Part shown: positions 55,738-64,000 of the stretch, piece after piece
Layout of the letters: each line of letters opens with the position of its first letter
How positions within the stretch are numbered: position 1 is the stretch's first letter
NCBI RefSeq assembly: GCF_000205165.1
Contig: NZ_GL883837.1
Coordinates: 147,082 to 211,081, forward strand
Source: Paraprevotella xylaniphila YIT 11841
GTDB lineage: Bacteria; Bacteroidota; Bacteroidia; Bacteroidales; Bacteroidaceae
Direction: 5' to 3'
DNA length: 64,000 bases
The notes under the pieces: model-generated
What the model was told of the DNA's origin: nothing
The model's input: only the letters and a program-made list of their open reading frames with translations
Database searches by the model: none
Translations under genes and position numbers: made by a program

Positions 55738-56745
55738 CTACTCCTTCACCTCCCAAATATCATTCGTATAGAGCAGCTCCGTAAAATTGTGGTAGGGTTT
55801 CTTTCCTTTCACTTCTTCTATCTGCCGGTTGACCGCCTCGTCGTATGTCGGAGCTTCCACATCACGAATCACGCCCAATGCCACCGGGAAATCAGGCCCT
55901 TCCATCAGAGCCAACTTCAAGTGCAAGGTGTTGTCCTGGCAATGCGCATCATGCACGAGGATGTCTTTTTCCGTCACGCCGTTCTCTCCTATCTTCACGA
56001 CCTTCAACCCGAAACCTTCCTGCATCAAGCCGAATTCCTTATTTTCTCCGAACAACATCGGCCGGCCGTGTTCCAGATAAATGGCATGCTTGGCACGCCC
56101 TTCCTTGGTCGAAACGGCATCATGCGTCCCGTCGTTGAATATCACGCAATTTTGCAATATCTCGCACACGGCGGCTCCCTTATGGGCGTGTGCCGCCTTC
56201 AGGATTTCCACTGTCCCGGCGGCATCCGTAGCCACGGCACGGGCAAAGAAGTGACCGCGCGCCCCGAAACACAACTCAGCCGGATTGAACGGGTCTTCCA
56301 CCGTCCCGTAAGGAGAGGATTTGCTGACGAAGCCTCTCGGAGACGTCGGAGAATACTGCCCTTTCGTAAGGCCGTATATCCGATTGTTCAGCAGAATCAT
56401 ATTGATGTCCACATTGCGACGGATGGCATGGATGAAGTGGTTGCCGCCAATGGCCAACCCGTCACCGTCACCGGAAATCTGCCACACGGTGATATCCGGA
56501 TTGGCCACCTTGAAACCGGTAGCAATGGCTGCGGCACGCCCGTGAATCGTCTGCATGGCATACGTATTCATATAATATGGCAAACGGCTGGAGCAACCGA
56601 TACCTGAAATCACGGCTGTTTCATAAGGCGGCACTCCAATCTCGGCCATGGCCTTGTGCAAAGAAGCCAAAAAGAAATGGTCTCCACACCCGGGACACCA
56701 ACGCGGCTGCCCCTTCTTATAATCTTTTGCTGTATATTCGCTCAT
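55738..56745 (-). CDS. korB: 2-oxoglutarate:ferredoxin oxidoreductase, beta subunit
   Basis: 335 residues. The thiamine diphosphate-binding region shows GIGCSSRLPYYM, IHGRAAAIATG and the Mg-binding GDGDGLAIGG. PRWCPGCGDH near the N-terminus supplies cysteines for the 4Fe-4S cluster. With the alpha subunit encoded 24 bases upstream it oxidises a 2-oxoacid, most likely 2-oxoglutarate, to the acyl-CoA with ferredoxin as acceptor, or runs in reverse. The choice of 2-oxoglutarate over another 2-oxoacid rests on overall resemblance. Confidence 0.9.
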   Translation of the reverse strand: MSEYTAKDYKKGQPRWCPGCGDHFFLASLHKAMAEIGVPPYETAVISGIGCSSRLPYYMNTYAMQTIHGRAAAIATGFKVANPDITVWQISGDGDGLAIGGNHFIHAIRRNVDINMILLNNRIYGLTKGQYSPTSPRGFVSKSSPYGTVEDPFNPAELCFGARGHFFARAVATDAAGTVEILKAAHAHKGAAVCEILQNCVIFNDGTHDAVSTKEGRAKHAIYLEHGRPMLFGENKEFGLMQEGFGLKVVKIGENGVTEKDILVHDAHCQDNTLHLKLALMEGPDFPVALGVIRDVEAPTYDEAVNRQIEEVKGKKPYHNFTELLYTNDIWEVKE

Positions 56746-56769
56746 TTTCTTTTATTCTTCTAAGTTTGA

Positions 56770-58617
56770 CTATTTGTTGTAAATCTCGGTAAAGGCTGCC
56801 ACCAACTCGCTCACGACAAAAGGCTGGCCTTTCACCTGATTGAACTGATAAGGCACGAAGCCGTCTACTTTCATACGCAGATATGCGGCAAATTGCCCTA
56901 AGTTCTGCTCGGCTACCACGACTTTCTTATACCGCTTCAGCACTTCCGCCGTATTGGCAGGCAACGGGTTCAGGTAAGAGAAATGAGCCAAAGCCACTTT
57001 CTTGCCTGCAGCCGCCATTTCATCCATGGCCGAATGCAAATGGCCGTAAGTACCGCCAAAGCCCACTATCAGCAGTTCGGCATCGTCCACGCATCCCTGC
57101 ACCTCCACATCGGGCACCGGGATTTTGGCCACTTTCTCTGCACGCAAACGGCACATCTTGTCGTGGTTCTCGGGATCAGTGCTGATGGCTCCTGTCCGGC
57201 CATCCTTCTCCAACCCGCCAAGAATATGCATATACCCCTCTTGTCCGGGTATGGCCCAGTAACGCACTTGCGTGTCGGGATTACGCATGTACGGCGTGTA
57301 GCTCCCAGCCATTTCCGGAGTGACGTAAGGGGGGCAAATATCGGGATAATCGTTCAAATCGGGCAACTTGAAAGCACCGGAACCGTTGGCCACAAAGGCA
57401 TCGGTGAGCAACACCACAGGTGTCATGTGCTCCAAAGCCATCTTCGAGGCATAATAGGCCGCATCGAAACAATTCGTAGGCGAAGTGGCGGCTATTACCG
57501 GCATCGGCGATTCACCGTTACGTCCGAAAAGGGCTTGCAACAAATCCGTCTGTTCGCTCTTCGTGGGCAAACCCGTGGACGGCCCTCCGCGCTGCACATT
57601 CAGTACCACCAAAGGCAATTCCGTAATCACGGCCAAGTTCATGGCTTCCGATTTCAAACATACACCAGGCCCCGAAGTAGAAGTCACTGCCAATGCACCG
57701 GCAAAGGAAGCGCCAATGGAAGAGGCACAACCGGCAATCTCATCCTCGCACTGCACCGTGGTCACGCCCAGACTTTTATGTTTGGACAATTCATGCAGCA
57801 CGTCCGTAGCCGGCGTAATGGGATATGAACCCAAGAAAAGCCGCTTGCCAGCCTTCTCTGCCGCAGCGATAAACCCGTATGCAGTAGCCTTGTTGCCCAT
57901 GATGTCCATATACTTGCCGGGCTTTTTCGTCTTGGATTCCACCTTATAGGTATGGGCCACGGAGGCATGCGTATTGGCCCCGTAATCATATCCGGCTTGG
58001 ATAACCTTTATATTGGCTTCTGCCACGGCAGGCTTTTTGGCAAATTTCTCACGCAACATGTTGAACGCAATCTCCAGGTCGCGGTTGAACAACCAACACA
58101 CCAGTCCGAGCGCAAACATGTTACGGCATTTCAATATGCCCTTGTTGTCCATGCCAGAGTCTGCCAGACAGGCTTTGACCATCTGGGTGATAGGGGCAGC
58201 AATCACATCGTTTTTGATGCCCAACTCTTCTATCGGGTTATCCGTCGTGAAAGCGGCCTTCTGCAAATCTTTGGCCTGAAAACAATCGGTGTCGATAATA
58301 ATACATGCTGTAGATTTGGCATATCTGTACTGGGTCTTCAATGCTGCCGCATTCATCGCCACCAACACATCACACTTGTCGCCCGGCGTGTACACACGCC
58401 CCGCACCGATGTGTACCTGAAAACCGGAAACTCCTGTCAACGACCCCTGCGGAGCCCGGATATCAGCCGGATAATCGGGAAACGTACAAATGTCATTTCC
58501 TACCGTCGCCGAGACCGTAGAGAAAATATTCCCGGCCAACTGCATACCGTCGCCGGAATCACCAGAGAAACGAACCACTACCTGGTCCAGCTCTTTTACT
58601 TCTAATCTATCAGCCAT
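56770..58617 (-). CDS. korA: 2-oxoglutarate:ferredoxin oxidoreductase, fused gamma-alpha subunit
   Basis: 615 residues. The N-terminal ~190 residues are the gamma domain (VVRFSGDSGDGMQLAG, FPDYPADIRAPQGS); the rest is the alpha domain (SYPITPATDVLHELS, TSTSGPGVCLKSEAMNLA, RGGPSTGLPTKSEQTDL). Gamma-alpha fusion is normal for the KorA/PorA type in Bacteroidetes. First gene of korAB; minus-strand TATCTTTG at 58679-58686 is a likely -7 element. It links the partial TCA cycle to ferredoxin. Confidence 0.92.
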   Translation of the reverse strand: MADRLEVKELDQVVVRFSGDSGDGMQLAGNIFSTVSATVGNDICTFPDYPADIRAPQGSLTGVSGFQVHIGAGRVYTPGDKCDVLVAMNAAALKTQYRYAKSTACIIIDTDCFQAKDLQKAAFTTDNPIEELGIKNDVIAAPITQMVKACLADSGMDNKGILKCRNMFALGLVCWLFNRDLEIAFNMLREKFAKKPAVAEANIKVIQAGYDYGANTHASVAHTYKVESKTKKPGKYMDIMGNKATAYGFIAAAEKAGKRLFLGSYPITPATDVLHELSKHKSLGVTTVQCEDEIAGCASSIGASFAGALAVTSTSGPGVCLKSEAMNLAVITELPLVVLNVQRGGPSTGLPTKSEQTDLLQALFGRNGESPMPVIAATSPTNCFDAAYYASKMALEHMTPVVLLTDAFVANGSGAFKLPDLNDYPDICPPYVTPEMAGSYTPYMRNPDTQVRYWAIPGQEGYMHILGGLEKDGRTGAISTDPENHDKMCRLRAEKVAKIPVPDVEVQGCVDDAELLIVGFGGTYGHLHSAMDEMAAAGKKVALAHFSYLNPLPANTAEVLKRYKKVVVAEQNLGQFAAYLRMKVDGFVPYQFNQVKGQPFVVSELVAAFTEIYNK

Positions 58618-58946
58618 ACTTTTTGTAGCATTTATATGATTACTGTATATTCTTTCTACCTTAGGAATGCAAATATCGCAAAGATATGTTTAAAAACAAA
58701 ATATTTTGCTGTTAAAAGCATTCCGGAATACAGATTATACTATAAAATCGTAATCTAAAAGCTTATTTATATAGCATTTCATCGTGCTTCCCTCACTTTT
58801 CAAAAGCATAAAGTTCGCAAAAGCATAGGGAAATGCATAAATATGCAAAGAGAGAAAGGTCAAACCTTTCCCTCTACCTTATGAAAGTTTTGTCCCAAGT
58901 ATTCGACTTTTTAAGCAGAAACTGTTAACTTTGCAATGTAGAAAGA
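58618..58946. other. Intergenic region between korA and tRNA-Arg, 329 bases
   Basis: AT-rich. It carries the likely korA promoter (minus-strand TATCTTTG, 58679-58686) and the tRNA promoter. I see no gene or repeat in the remaining ~200 bases. Confidence 0.5.
58902..58933 (+). promoter_or_regulatory. tRNA-Arg promoter
   Basis: TAACTTTG (58926-58933) with TTCG 20 bases upstream (58902-58905) fits the Bacteroidetes pattern and starts transcription just before the tRNA. Confidence 0.6.
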
Positions 58947-59018
58947 GCCCCTGTAGTTCAATGGATAGAACTACGGTTTCCTAAACCGCCAATCCGGGTT
59001 CGATTCCCGGCGGGGGTA
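58947..59018 (+). tRNA. tRNA-Arg (anticodon CCT)
   Basis: 72 bases fold as a full cloverleaf. The acceptor GCCCCTG / CGGGGGT has G-U pairs at positions 1-72 and 6-67. The D arm is GTTCAATGGATAGAAC, the anticodon loop TTCCTAA (anticodon CCT, reads AGG) and the T arm CCGGGTTCGATTCCCGG. The CCA end is not encoded. The minus-strand glycosidase gene ends only six bases beyond its 3' end. Confidence 0.95.
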
Positions 59019-59024
59019 CACGGT

Positions 59025-60533
59025 CTATTTCAAGGTAAAAGTTTGTGTTCCGGCTTTCACTCTGTACTTCTTCCCATTCACTTTCAATACATATTCCTTA
59101 TCAGACACCACGCGTACGGTATCCCCGTCTGCCACGATGTCAGTCTGCACATCGCCGAACCTCAGATTCCGGATACCTTGCTCGCCCCAACCTGTCTTAT
59201 GCCATTCCACGAGCCGAGCCGTGGCATCTATATTATAAAATCCCAACACGTTCTCAATAAACAAAGAAATAGGCCCCAAGGCAGACCATCCGCAAAAATC
59301 TTGCGCCACCAACGTCAAGTTCTCACCGTCCACCCGCTGTCCGGGACGGGCTGCCGACGGAGAATAACATTCCCAAATGGAGTGGGGCGCAAAAGTCTTA
59401 TAGGTTTCAGACATCTGCGCCAACAAACGGCACGCATTCTCATGTGCCACATCATGATAACCGTAAGTCTCAAGTGCCTTGGTTGACATGTAGGCCAAGG
59501 GCAACCACACTCCACCTCTCCAATAATCTCCAACCTTCCCATTGTAATCCTTATCACTCCGCGACACGGATGGCCAAGGGTATTGGCCGCCGAACTCATT
59601 CTCGTCCTGCGCATATTCCACCAAACGCGCCGCTTGTTTCCGTCCCGGGACTTCTGCCAACATAGCCCAATACACAGCCGGTGTCCGCACTTTCACAAAG
59701 TCGCCCGTGGCCTCCTCTATGTCATAATAAAAACCATCCTCCGCATCCCAATAATACTTATTGAGCAAGTCCTTCTTCACGGCATACTCCCCGGCAAACT
59801 CCTTGGCCGTAGATGGGTCGTCCAAGACCTCGGCAATCCTTTCGATATAAAGTGCCGCCAAGGCCTGTTGGGCCAAGGCATCCATCCACAGCATTTCCCC
59901 ATCGCATCCCCGGCCACGCGGAGTATTGTCCATACCGCTCTGCACGTCGCCCCACAAATAACCTTTCTCCCTCCGTTCCAACATGACCGGCATCTTGGAA
60001 AAACGGCTGCCCCCCCTCTTCAGTTCCTCAAACCAACGGTAATGCCGTTGCAAGTACCGGTTGTCTTCCAGCACATATTCCAAACGCCTTTTGTCGCCTG
60101 TCATCTTATAGTATTCATATTCCACCCACGCGAAAAAGGGAGGGTTGTCCGGATGCCAAATCTTCAAAGAGACCGAATCCCCGTCCAATATCGTCTTATA
60201 GAAGTTATCCAAGCTCTGTATGCCAGGAAAAAGCGAAGGCGCATAGCGGCAGAAAAGCACCATGAACTCGGTATCCCAAATCCAAATCGTGTCATCCCAC
60301 AGGTTCTCATCCATATAGGGTGACTGGGGAATCCCGTCCTGATGCTTCACACGTCCCCAGGCCAAGTCCCAAGCGGCCCAATACAAATCCACAAAACCCG
60401 GTTCGGGGGAATAAACCGGTTGGGGCAACAAAGACTTGTCCAACCCGCTTCCGGTTTCAGGCTTGGCCTGCACACCAACCGCCATAGCGGACAAAAGGAT
60501 ACCGGAAAACAAAACACTCTTTAATCCCATCAT
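59025..60533 (-). CDS. GH63-like (MGH1-type) secreted glycoside hydrolase
   Basis: 502 residues from the Met at 60533; the frame is open 51 codons further upstream, but only this start gives a signal peptide (MMGLKSVLFSGILLSAMAVGVQA). The catalytic (alpha/alpha)6 barrel shows MDENLWDDTIWIWDTEFM, NPPFFAWVEYEYYKMTGDKR, DNTPRGRGCDGEMLWMDA and DYWRGGVWLPLAYM, resembling clan-G enzymes (GH63/GH37). The final ~70 residues form a small beta domain. Alpha-glucosidic or mannosidic oligosaccharides are the usual substrates; the actual one is unknown. Single gene, convergent with tRNA-Arg. Confidence 0.82.
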   Translation of the reverse strand: MMGLKSVLFSGILLSAMAVGVQAKPETGSGLDKSLLPQPVYSPEPGFVDLYWAAWDLAWGRVKHQDGIPQSPYMDENLWDDTIWIWDTEFMVLFCRYAPSLFPGIQSLDNFYKTILDGDSVSLKIWHPDNPPFFAWVEYEYYKMTGDKRRLEYVLEDNRYLQRHYRWFEELKRGGSRFSKMPVMLERREKGYLWGDVQSGMDNTPRGRGCDGEMLWMDALAQQALAALYIERIAEVLDDPSTAKEFAGEYAVKKDLLNKYYWDAEDGFYYDIEEATGDFVKVRTPAVYWAMLAEVPGRKQAARLVEYAQDENEFGGQYPWPSVSRSDKDYNGKVGDYWRGGVWLPLAYMSTKALETYGYHDVAHENACRLLAQMSETYKTFAPHSIWECYSPSAARPGQRVDGENLTLVAQDFCGWSALGPISLFIENVLGFYNIDATARLVEWHKTGWGEQGIRNLRFGDVQTDIVADGDTVRVVSDKEYVLKVNGKKYRVKAGTQTFTLK

Positions 60534-60659
60534 ATCACATCTTTTATTTTGAAGACAAAGAAACCGCTCTTCTGGAACATTACCAAAAAGCTTTGCACCA
60601 AAAACAGACGGATATGCTCCAGTATCATATACTGAAGACAGCCCGGGTGCAAAACAATA

Positions 60660-60683
60660 CAGGGCAAGCCTAAGCCTGCCCTG
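60660..60683 (-). terminator. Terminator of secDF
   Basis: On the minus strand the stem CAGGGCA / TGCCCTG (60660-60666 and 60677-60683), with partial inner pairing, is followed by TATTGTTTTG, 27 bases after the secDF stop codon. Confidence 0.7.
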
Positions 60684-60710
60684 CATCCAAACAACTTATA
60701 AACGAATTCT

Positions 60711-63700
60711 TTATTTCATTTCCGAATCGTTCTCCTTGATGCGCTGCCCCATAGTCAGGAAAGCTACCGGAGCCGCCATGAAAATGGAAGAACAGGTTCC
60801 GATTACCACTCCGAGAATCATGGCAAAAGCAAAACTGCGGATACTATCCCCTCCCAAGAAGAAGATACACAACAATACGACTAACGTGGTCAACGAAGTA
60901 TTGATGGTACGCGTCAATGTCGTATTCAAAGAATCATTGAACAAACGCTGACGGTCACGGTTCGGATACAGATGGAGGAACTCGCGGATACGGTCGAATA
61001 CCACCACTTTGTCATTAATAGAATAACCGATAGCCGTCAGGACCGCACCAATGAAAGTCTGGTCGATTTCCAAAGAGAACGGCATCCATCCCCAACAAAT
61101 CGAATACGCCCCGATAATCAACAAGGTATCTACCGTCAAGGCCACAACTGCCCCAACCGAGAAAGCCACATTGCGGAAACGCAACAAAATGTAAAGGAAG
61201 ATGGCAATCAATGCCAATACCACAGAGACAATGGCACCATAAGTAATATCCTCAGCCACGGAAGGACCGACCTTCTCCGAACTGATAATGGAACCTCCGG
61301 CACGCTCGTCACGATTGATGAAAGTCTGCAAATCCAAATCCGAAGACAACAAACCACCGCCTTTGAGCGTTTCGAACAAAGTCGACTCTATCTCAGAATC
61401 CACGTCCGTGCCTTCCTCATCAATCCGGTAGTTCGTAGATATACGTACTGTCTGATGGTCAGTACCCAAGGCAATGACCTGGATATTGGCATCCCCGAAC
61501 TTGTTTTGCAACAACGTACGTACGGTTTCCGGCTCCACTTGCTTCTCGAACACGACAACAAAGTTACGTCCACCCGTAAAATCAATGCCTTTACTCAAAC
61601 CGCGGACAAACAGTGACGCGATACCTATGAGCAATAAGACACCAAATACAGAGAAAGATTTCTTGTAAGCACTCATGAACTTGTAATGGGTGTCACGAAG
61701 GAACTTACGGGAAAGAGTCGTTGTAAACGTCAAGTTCATCCATTTGTCTTTGTTCAGGAAGTGCTCGTATACAATACGAGTCAAGAAAACAGCCGTAAAG
61801 AAAGACACCAAGATACCGATAATCAATGTCGTGGCAAATCCACGGATAGGACCTGTTCCGAAATTATACAAGATGATACCCGTAATGATAGAAGTCAAAT
61901 TGGAGTCGAAAATGGCCGAGAAAGCATTGGAATAACCATCCGACAATGCTTGTTTCACAGCTTTTCCCGCACGCAATTCTTCCTTAGTACGCTCATATAT
62001 CAAGACGTTAGCATCCACAGCCATACCCAAAGAGAGCACCATACCGGCAATACCGGACATGGTCAAGGCTGCCTGGAATGAAGTCAAAACGCCTAACGTA
62101 AAGAAGAAATTCAGAATCAAAGCCCCATTGGCCACCATGCCCGGGACAAGGCCATACATGCCGCACATGTAAATCATCAACAGGATAAAGGCTATCACAA
62201 ATGAAGTGATACCTTGATTGATGGACTCTTGTCCTAACGTAGGACCTACGAATTGTTCTGAAACGATATGTGCAGGAGCCGGCATCTTACCCGTGTTCAG
62301 CACGTTGGCAAGGTCACGCGTATCTTCGAGCGTGAAATGTCCCGTAATAGAGGAAACACCACCGGTGATCTCATTCTGCACCGTGGGAGCACTATATACA
62401 TACCCATCAAGCACAATGGCGATAGCGCGCTTCACATTTTTCTTGGTCAACGCAGCCCAACGACGGGCACCATCGGAATTCATCGTCATGCTTACGCACG
62501 GACGGCCGTTCTGTTCGTAATCATCCTTGGCTTCTGTCACGACATCGCCTTCCAAAGGTGCACGACCATTGCGTTCCGTAATTTTAATCGCATATAATTC
62601 GAAAATGTCTCCCATATTACCGCTACCTACAGGCTTCACTCCCCAATAAAGTTTCAGGTCACTGGGCAAGACTTCTTTTGCCACGGCAGAAGTGATATAG
62701 CGATTGACGGTAGCCGTATCACGCCAACTGGCATAACCCACTACACATCCCATAGGGCCTTGAGCCAATTGCAGCACAGAAGCCAAAGGATGGTTCTTCA
62801 TAGCCTGTTCGTCCACAGCAGCCCCAGCCTTCTCTGCCGGAGTTCCGCTATTTCCCTTCAGAGCCGCAGCCAAATCCTTCACAGGAGCTTTCTTCGTAGA
62901 ATCCGTAGCGTCCACTTTTTCAGCCGGTGTCAATTCAGCCATTGCCGTAGTGTCTGCCTTAACCGTATCGTTTTCTGCAATCGCAGCATGCTCTGCCGCC
63001 AAACGTGTATCCAATGTAGCCAGGAATGGGATAATCTCTTCCGTATTATAGGTTTCCCAAAACTCCAGATTTGCACTACCTTGCAACAATTTACGCACAC
63101 GTTCCGGTTCTTTCACACCCGGCATCTCCACCATAATACGCCCCATCTGTCCTTCCAATGTCTGGATATTGGGCTGTACCACACCGAAACGGTCGATACG
63201 CGTACGGAGCACATTATAAGAATTGTCGATGGCAGACTGCACTTCGGCACGTAGCACTTTCTCTACTTCAGAGTCGGAACTCTTGGTCGTTACTTTACCT
63301 TTCAACTGCTGTGTAGCAAACAATTCCGCCAAATTTCCATCCGGCGCCAATGTTTTGTACTCTTTCACAAATAAGGTAATAAAATCACTCTGGCTATTCT
63401 TAGCCCCTTCCGCAGCCTTCGCTACCGCCTTGTTGAATGCCGGATCTTCCTTATGGTCGGCCAAAGCTTTTACCACTTCGGGAACGGACACCTCCAGAAT
63501 GACATTCATACCACCTTTCAGGTCCAAGCCCAGACTAATCTCCATTTCGCGACAGTCTTTCAGCGAATAAGCGCCCAACCACACCGGATTGTTCATCACG
63601 GAATCCAGATAATGTGCGCCGACTTCCTCTCCTTGCGTTTTCGTAATCTCATCCACCTTATTCATTTGGTAAGTAGTTACAAATGAAAAAGATAAATAAA

Positions 63701-63758
63701 ACACGCACACAAGGGTCAACAGTAAAGCGAAAACTTTAACAAATCCTTTGTTTTGCAT
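60711..63758 (-). CDS. secDF: Fused protein translocase subunit SecDF
   Basis: 1015 residues. The SecD half has a first membrane segment, LGLDLKGGMNVILE, a large periplasmic domain and membrane segments with GMAVDANVLIYERTKEE; the SecF half starts near residue 690 (FTGGRNFVVVF) and has GYSINDKVVVFDRIREF. Fusion is normal in Bacteroidetes. SecDF uses the proton gradient to complete Sec export, on which every signal-peptide protein in this window depends. An Ala/Asp/Lys-rich insert (about residues 260-330) lies in the periplasmic domain. Minus-strand TATATTTG (63813-63820) is a likely promoter element. Confidence 0.96.
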   Translation of the reverse strand: MQNKGFVKVFALLLTLVCVFYLSFSFVTTYQMNKVDEITKTQGEEVGAHYLDSVMNNPVWLGAYSLKDCREMEISLGLDLKGGMNVILEVSVPEVVKALADHKEDPAFNKAVAKAAEGAKNSQSDFITLFVKEYKTLAPDGNLAELFATQQLKGKVTTKSSDSEVEKVLRAEVQSAIDNSYNVLRTRIDRFGVVQPNIQTLEGQMGRIMVEMPGVKEPERVRKLLQGSANLEFWETYNTEEIIPFLATLDTRLAAEHAAIAENDTVKADTTAMAELTPAEKVDATDSTKKAPVKDLAAALKGNSGTPAEKAGAAVDEQAMKNHPLASVLQLAQGPMGCVVGYASWRDTATVNRYITSAVAKEVLPSDLKLYWGVKPVGSGNMGDIFELYAIKITERNGRAPLEGDVVTEAKDDYEQNGRPCVSMTMNSDGARRWAALTKKNVKRAIAIVLDGYVYSAPTVQNEITGGVSSITGHFTLEDTRDLANVLNTGKMPAPAHIVSEQFVGPTLGQESINQGITSFVIAFILLMIYMCGMYGLVPGMVANGALILNFFFTLGVLTSFQAALTMSGIAGMVLSLGMAVDANVLIYERTKEELRAGKAVKQALSDGYSNAFSAIFDSNLTSIITGIILYNFGTGPIRGFATTLIIGILVSFFTAVFLTRIVYEHFLNKDKWMNLTFTTTLSRKFLRDTHYKFMSAYKKSFSVFGVLLLIGIASLFVRGLSKGIDFTGGRNFVVVFEKQVEPETVRTLLQNKFGDANIQVIALGTDHQTVRISTNYRIDEEGTDVDSEIESTLFETLKGGGLLSSDLDLQTFINRDERAGGSIISSEKVGPSVAEDITYGAIVSVVLALIAIFLYILLRFRNVAFSVGAVVALTVDTLLIIGAYSICWGWMPFSLEIDQTFIGAVLTAIGYSINDKVVVFDRIREFLHLYPNRDRQRLFNDSLNTTLTRTINTSLTTLVVLLCIFFLGGDSIRSFAFAMILGVVIGTCSSIFMAAPVAFLTMGQRIKENDSEMK

Positions 63759-63867
63759 TTTAATTTATTATTATGATGTTATTATTTAATAGCTAATCAG
63801 ACTACAAAGGCGCAAATATAACGTTTTTTTCACATTAACGCCGCAAGTTAACAGATTTATTTATGCC

Positions 63868-64000
63868 CTAATTCTCTTTTTTGTGTTTTTTCAAGTAAGT
63901 AATCATCGGATAATGGTCGGACCACGGAGCCGTCTTGTCCACATGCGTCTCGTATGTCTGCCAATAGTCGGAAACGAAGATATGATCGATACGAAAATAG
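63868..64000 (-). CDS. Endonuclease/exonuclease/phosphatase family protein, 3' end only
   Basis: The last 43 residues before a TAG stop are visible; the gene runs off the right edge. The piece FRIDHIFVSDYW ... APWSDHYPMITYL contains the RIDHIFVS and SDHYP motifs (catalytic Asp and His) that close the EEP fold, as in exodeoxyribonuclease III-like and sphingomyelinase-like phosphodiesterases. Substrate cannot be told from this piece. Confidence 0.82.
   Translation of the reverse strand, partial: YFRIDHIFVSDYWQTYETHVDKTAPWSDHYPMITYLKKHKKEN

Noticed and set aside
60534-60686. Upstream in-frame extension of the GH63-like glycosidase
   Set aside because: It would bury the signal peptide 50 residues inside the protein; it also reaches into the secDF terminator at 60660-60683.

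Overview
The window looks like a chromosomal segment of a gut-type Bacteroidales bacterium of moderate GC. The evidence is a SusC/SusD pair, a fused SecDF, a NigD-like lipoprotein beside an ECF sigma factor, korAB, promoters of the Bacteroidetes TAnnTTTG type, and at least six proteins with type IX secretion (T9SS) C-terminal tails plus a seventh tail cut off by a frameshift. The tails end in the Prevotella/Porphyromonas style (G-hydrophobic-Y-hydrophobic ... hydrophobic-K), so a Prevotellaceae or related T9SS-positive lineage is my best guess; this is inference. No insertion sequence, prophage, integrase or CRISPR array was seen.

Layout. (1) 1-5.7 kb: a carbohydrate operon with a truncated SASA-type acetylesterase and two paralogous secreted GH36 alpha-galactosidases. 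(2) 5.8-9.6 kb: an OprP-like porin, a GNAT-nitrilase fusion and a LysO-type exporter. (3) 9.6-19.3 kb: a minus-strand operon TlpA thioredoxin - DUF6029-type barrel - Omp28-like CxxC lipoprotein - two T9SS-tailed proteins, divergent from a 1260-residue T9SS-tailed protein that carries its own Omp28-like CxxC domain. (4) 19.3-27.6 kb: a five-gene SusC/SusD import operon with an HExxHxxH lipoprotein, a DUF4302 lipoprotein and a BACON-type lipoprotein. (5) 27.7-31.7 kb: a T9SS-tailed M6 metalloprotease and a T9SS-tailed beta-sandwich protein. (6) 32.1-37.0 kb: housekeeping genes (YfhO, rpsO, typA). (7) 37.2-44.6 kb: a secreted endonuclease I whose T9SS tail is out of frame, and a 1776-residue beta-helix/FG-GAP surface protein. 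(8) 44.7-47.8 kb: nrdG-nrdD behind a clear cobalamin riboswitch and promoter. (9) 47.9-52.8 kb: an operon NigD-like lipoprotein - ECF sigma - dual-membrane anti-sigma/beta-barrel protein, next to dsbD. (10) 52.9-64.0 kb: pckA, upp, korAB, tRNA-Arg(CCT), a GH63-like glycosidase, secDF and the end of an EEP-family hydrolase.

How it may work together. Much of the window serves the cell envelope and surface: export (SecDF), disulfide reduction (DsbD, TlpA, Omp28-like proteins), T9SS cargo, SusCD uptake, and an envelope-sensing sigma/anti-sigma pair. Most distinctive are the redox/T9SS divergent cluster at 9.6-19.3 kb, the B12 riboswitch that appears to switch class III ribonucleotide reductase, the dual-membrane anti-sigma operon, the frameshift that unplugs a T9SS tail, and two mosaic palindromic repeats that share the same words 49 kb apart.
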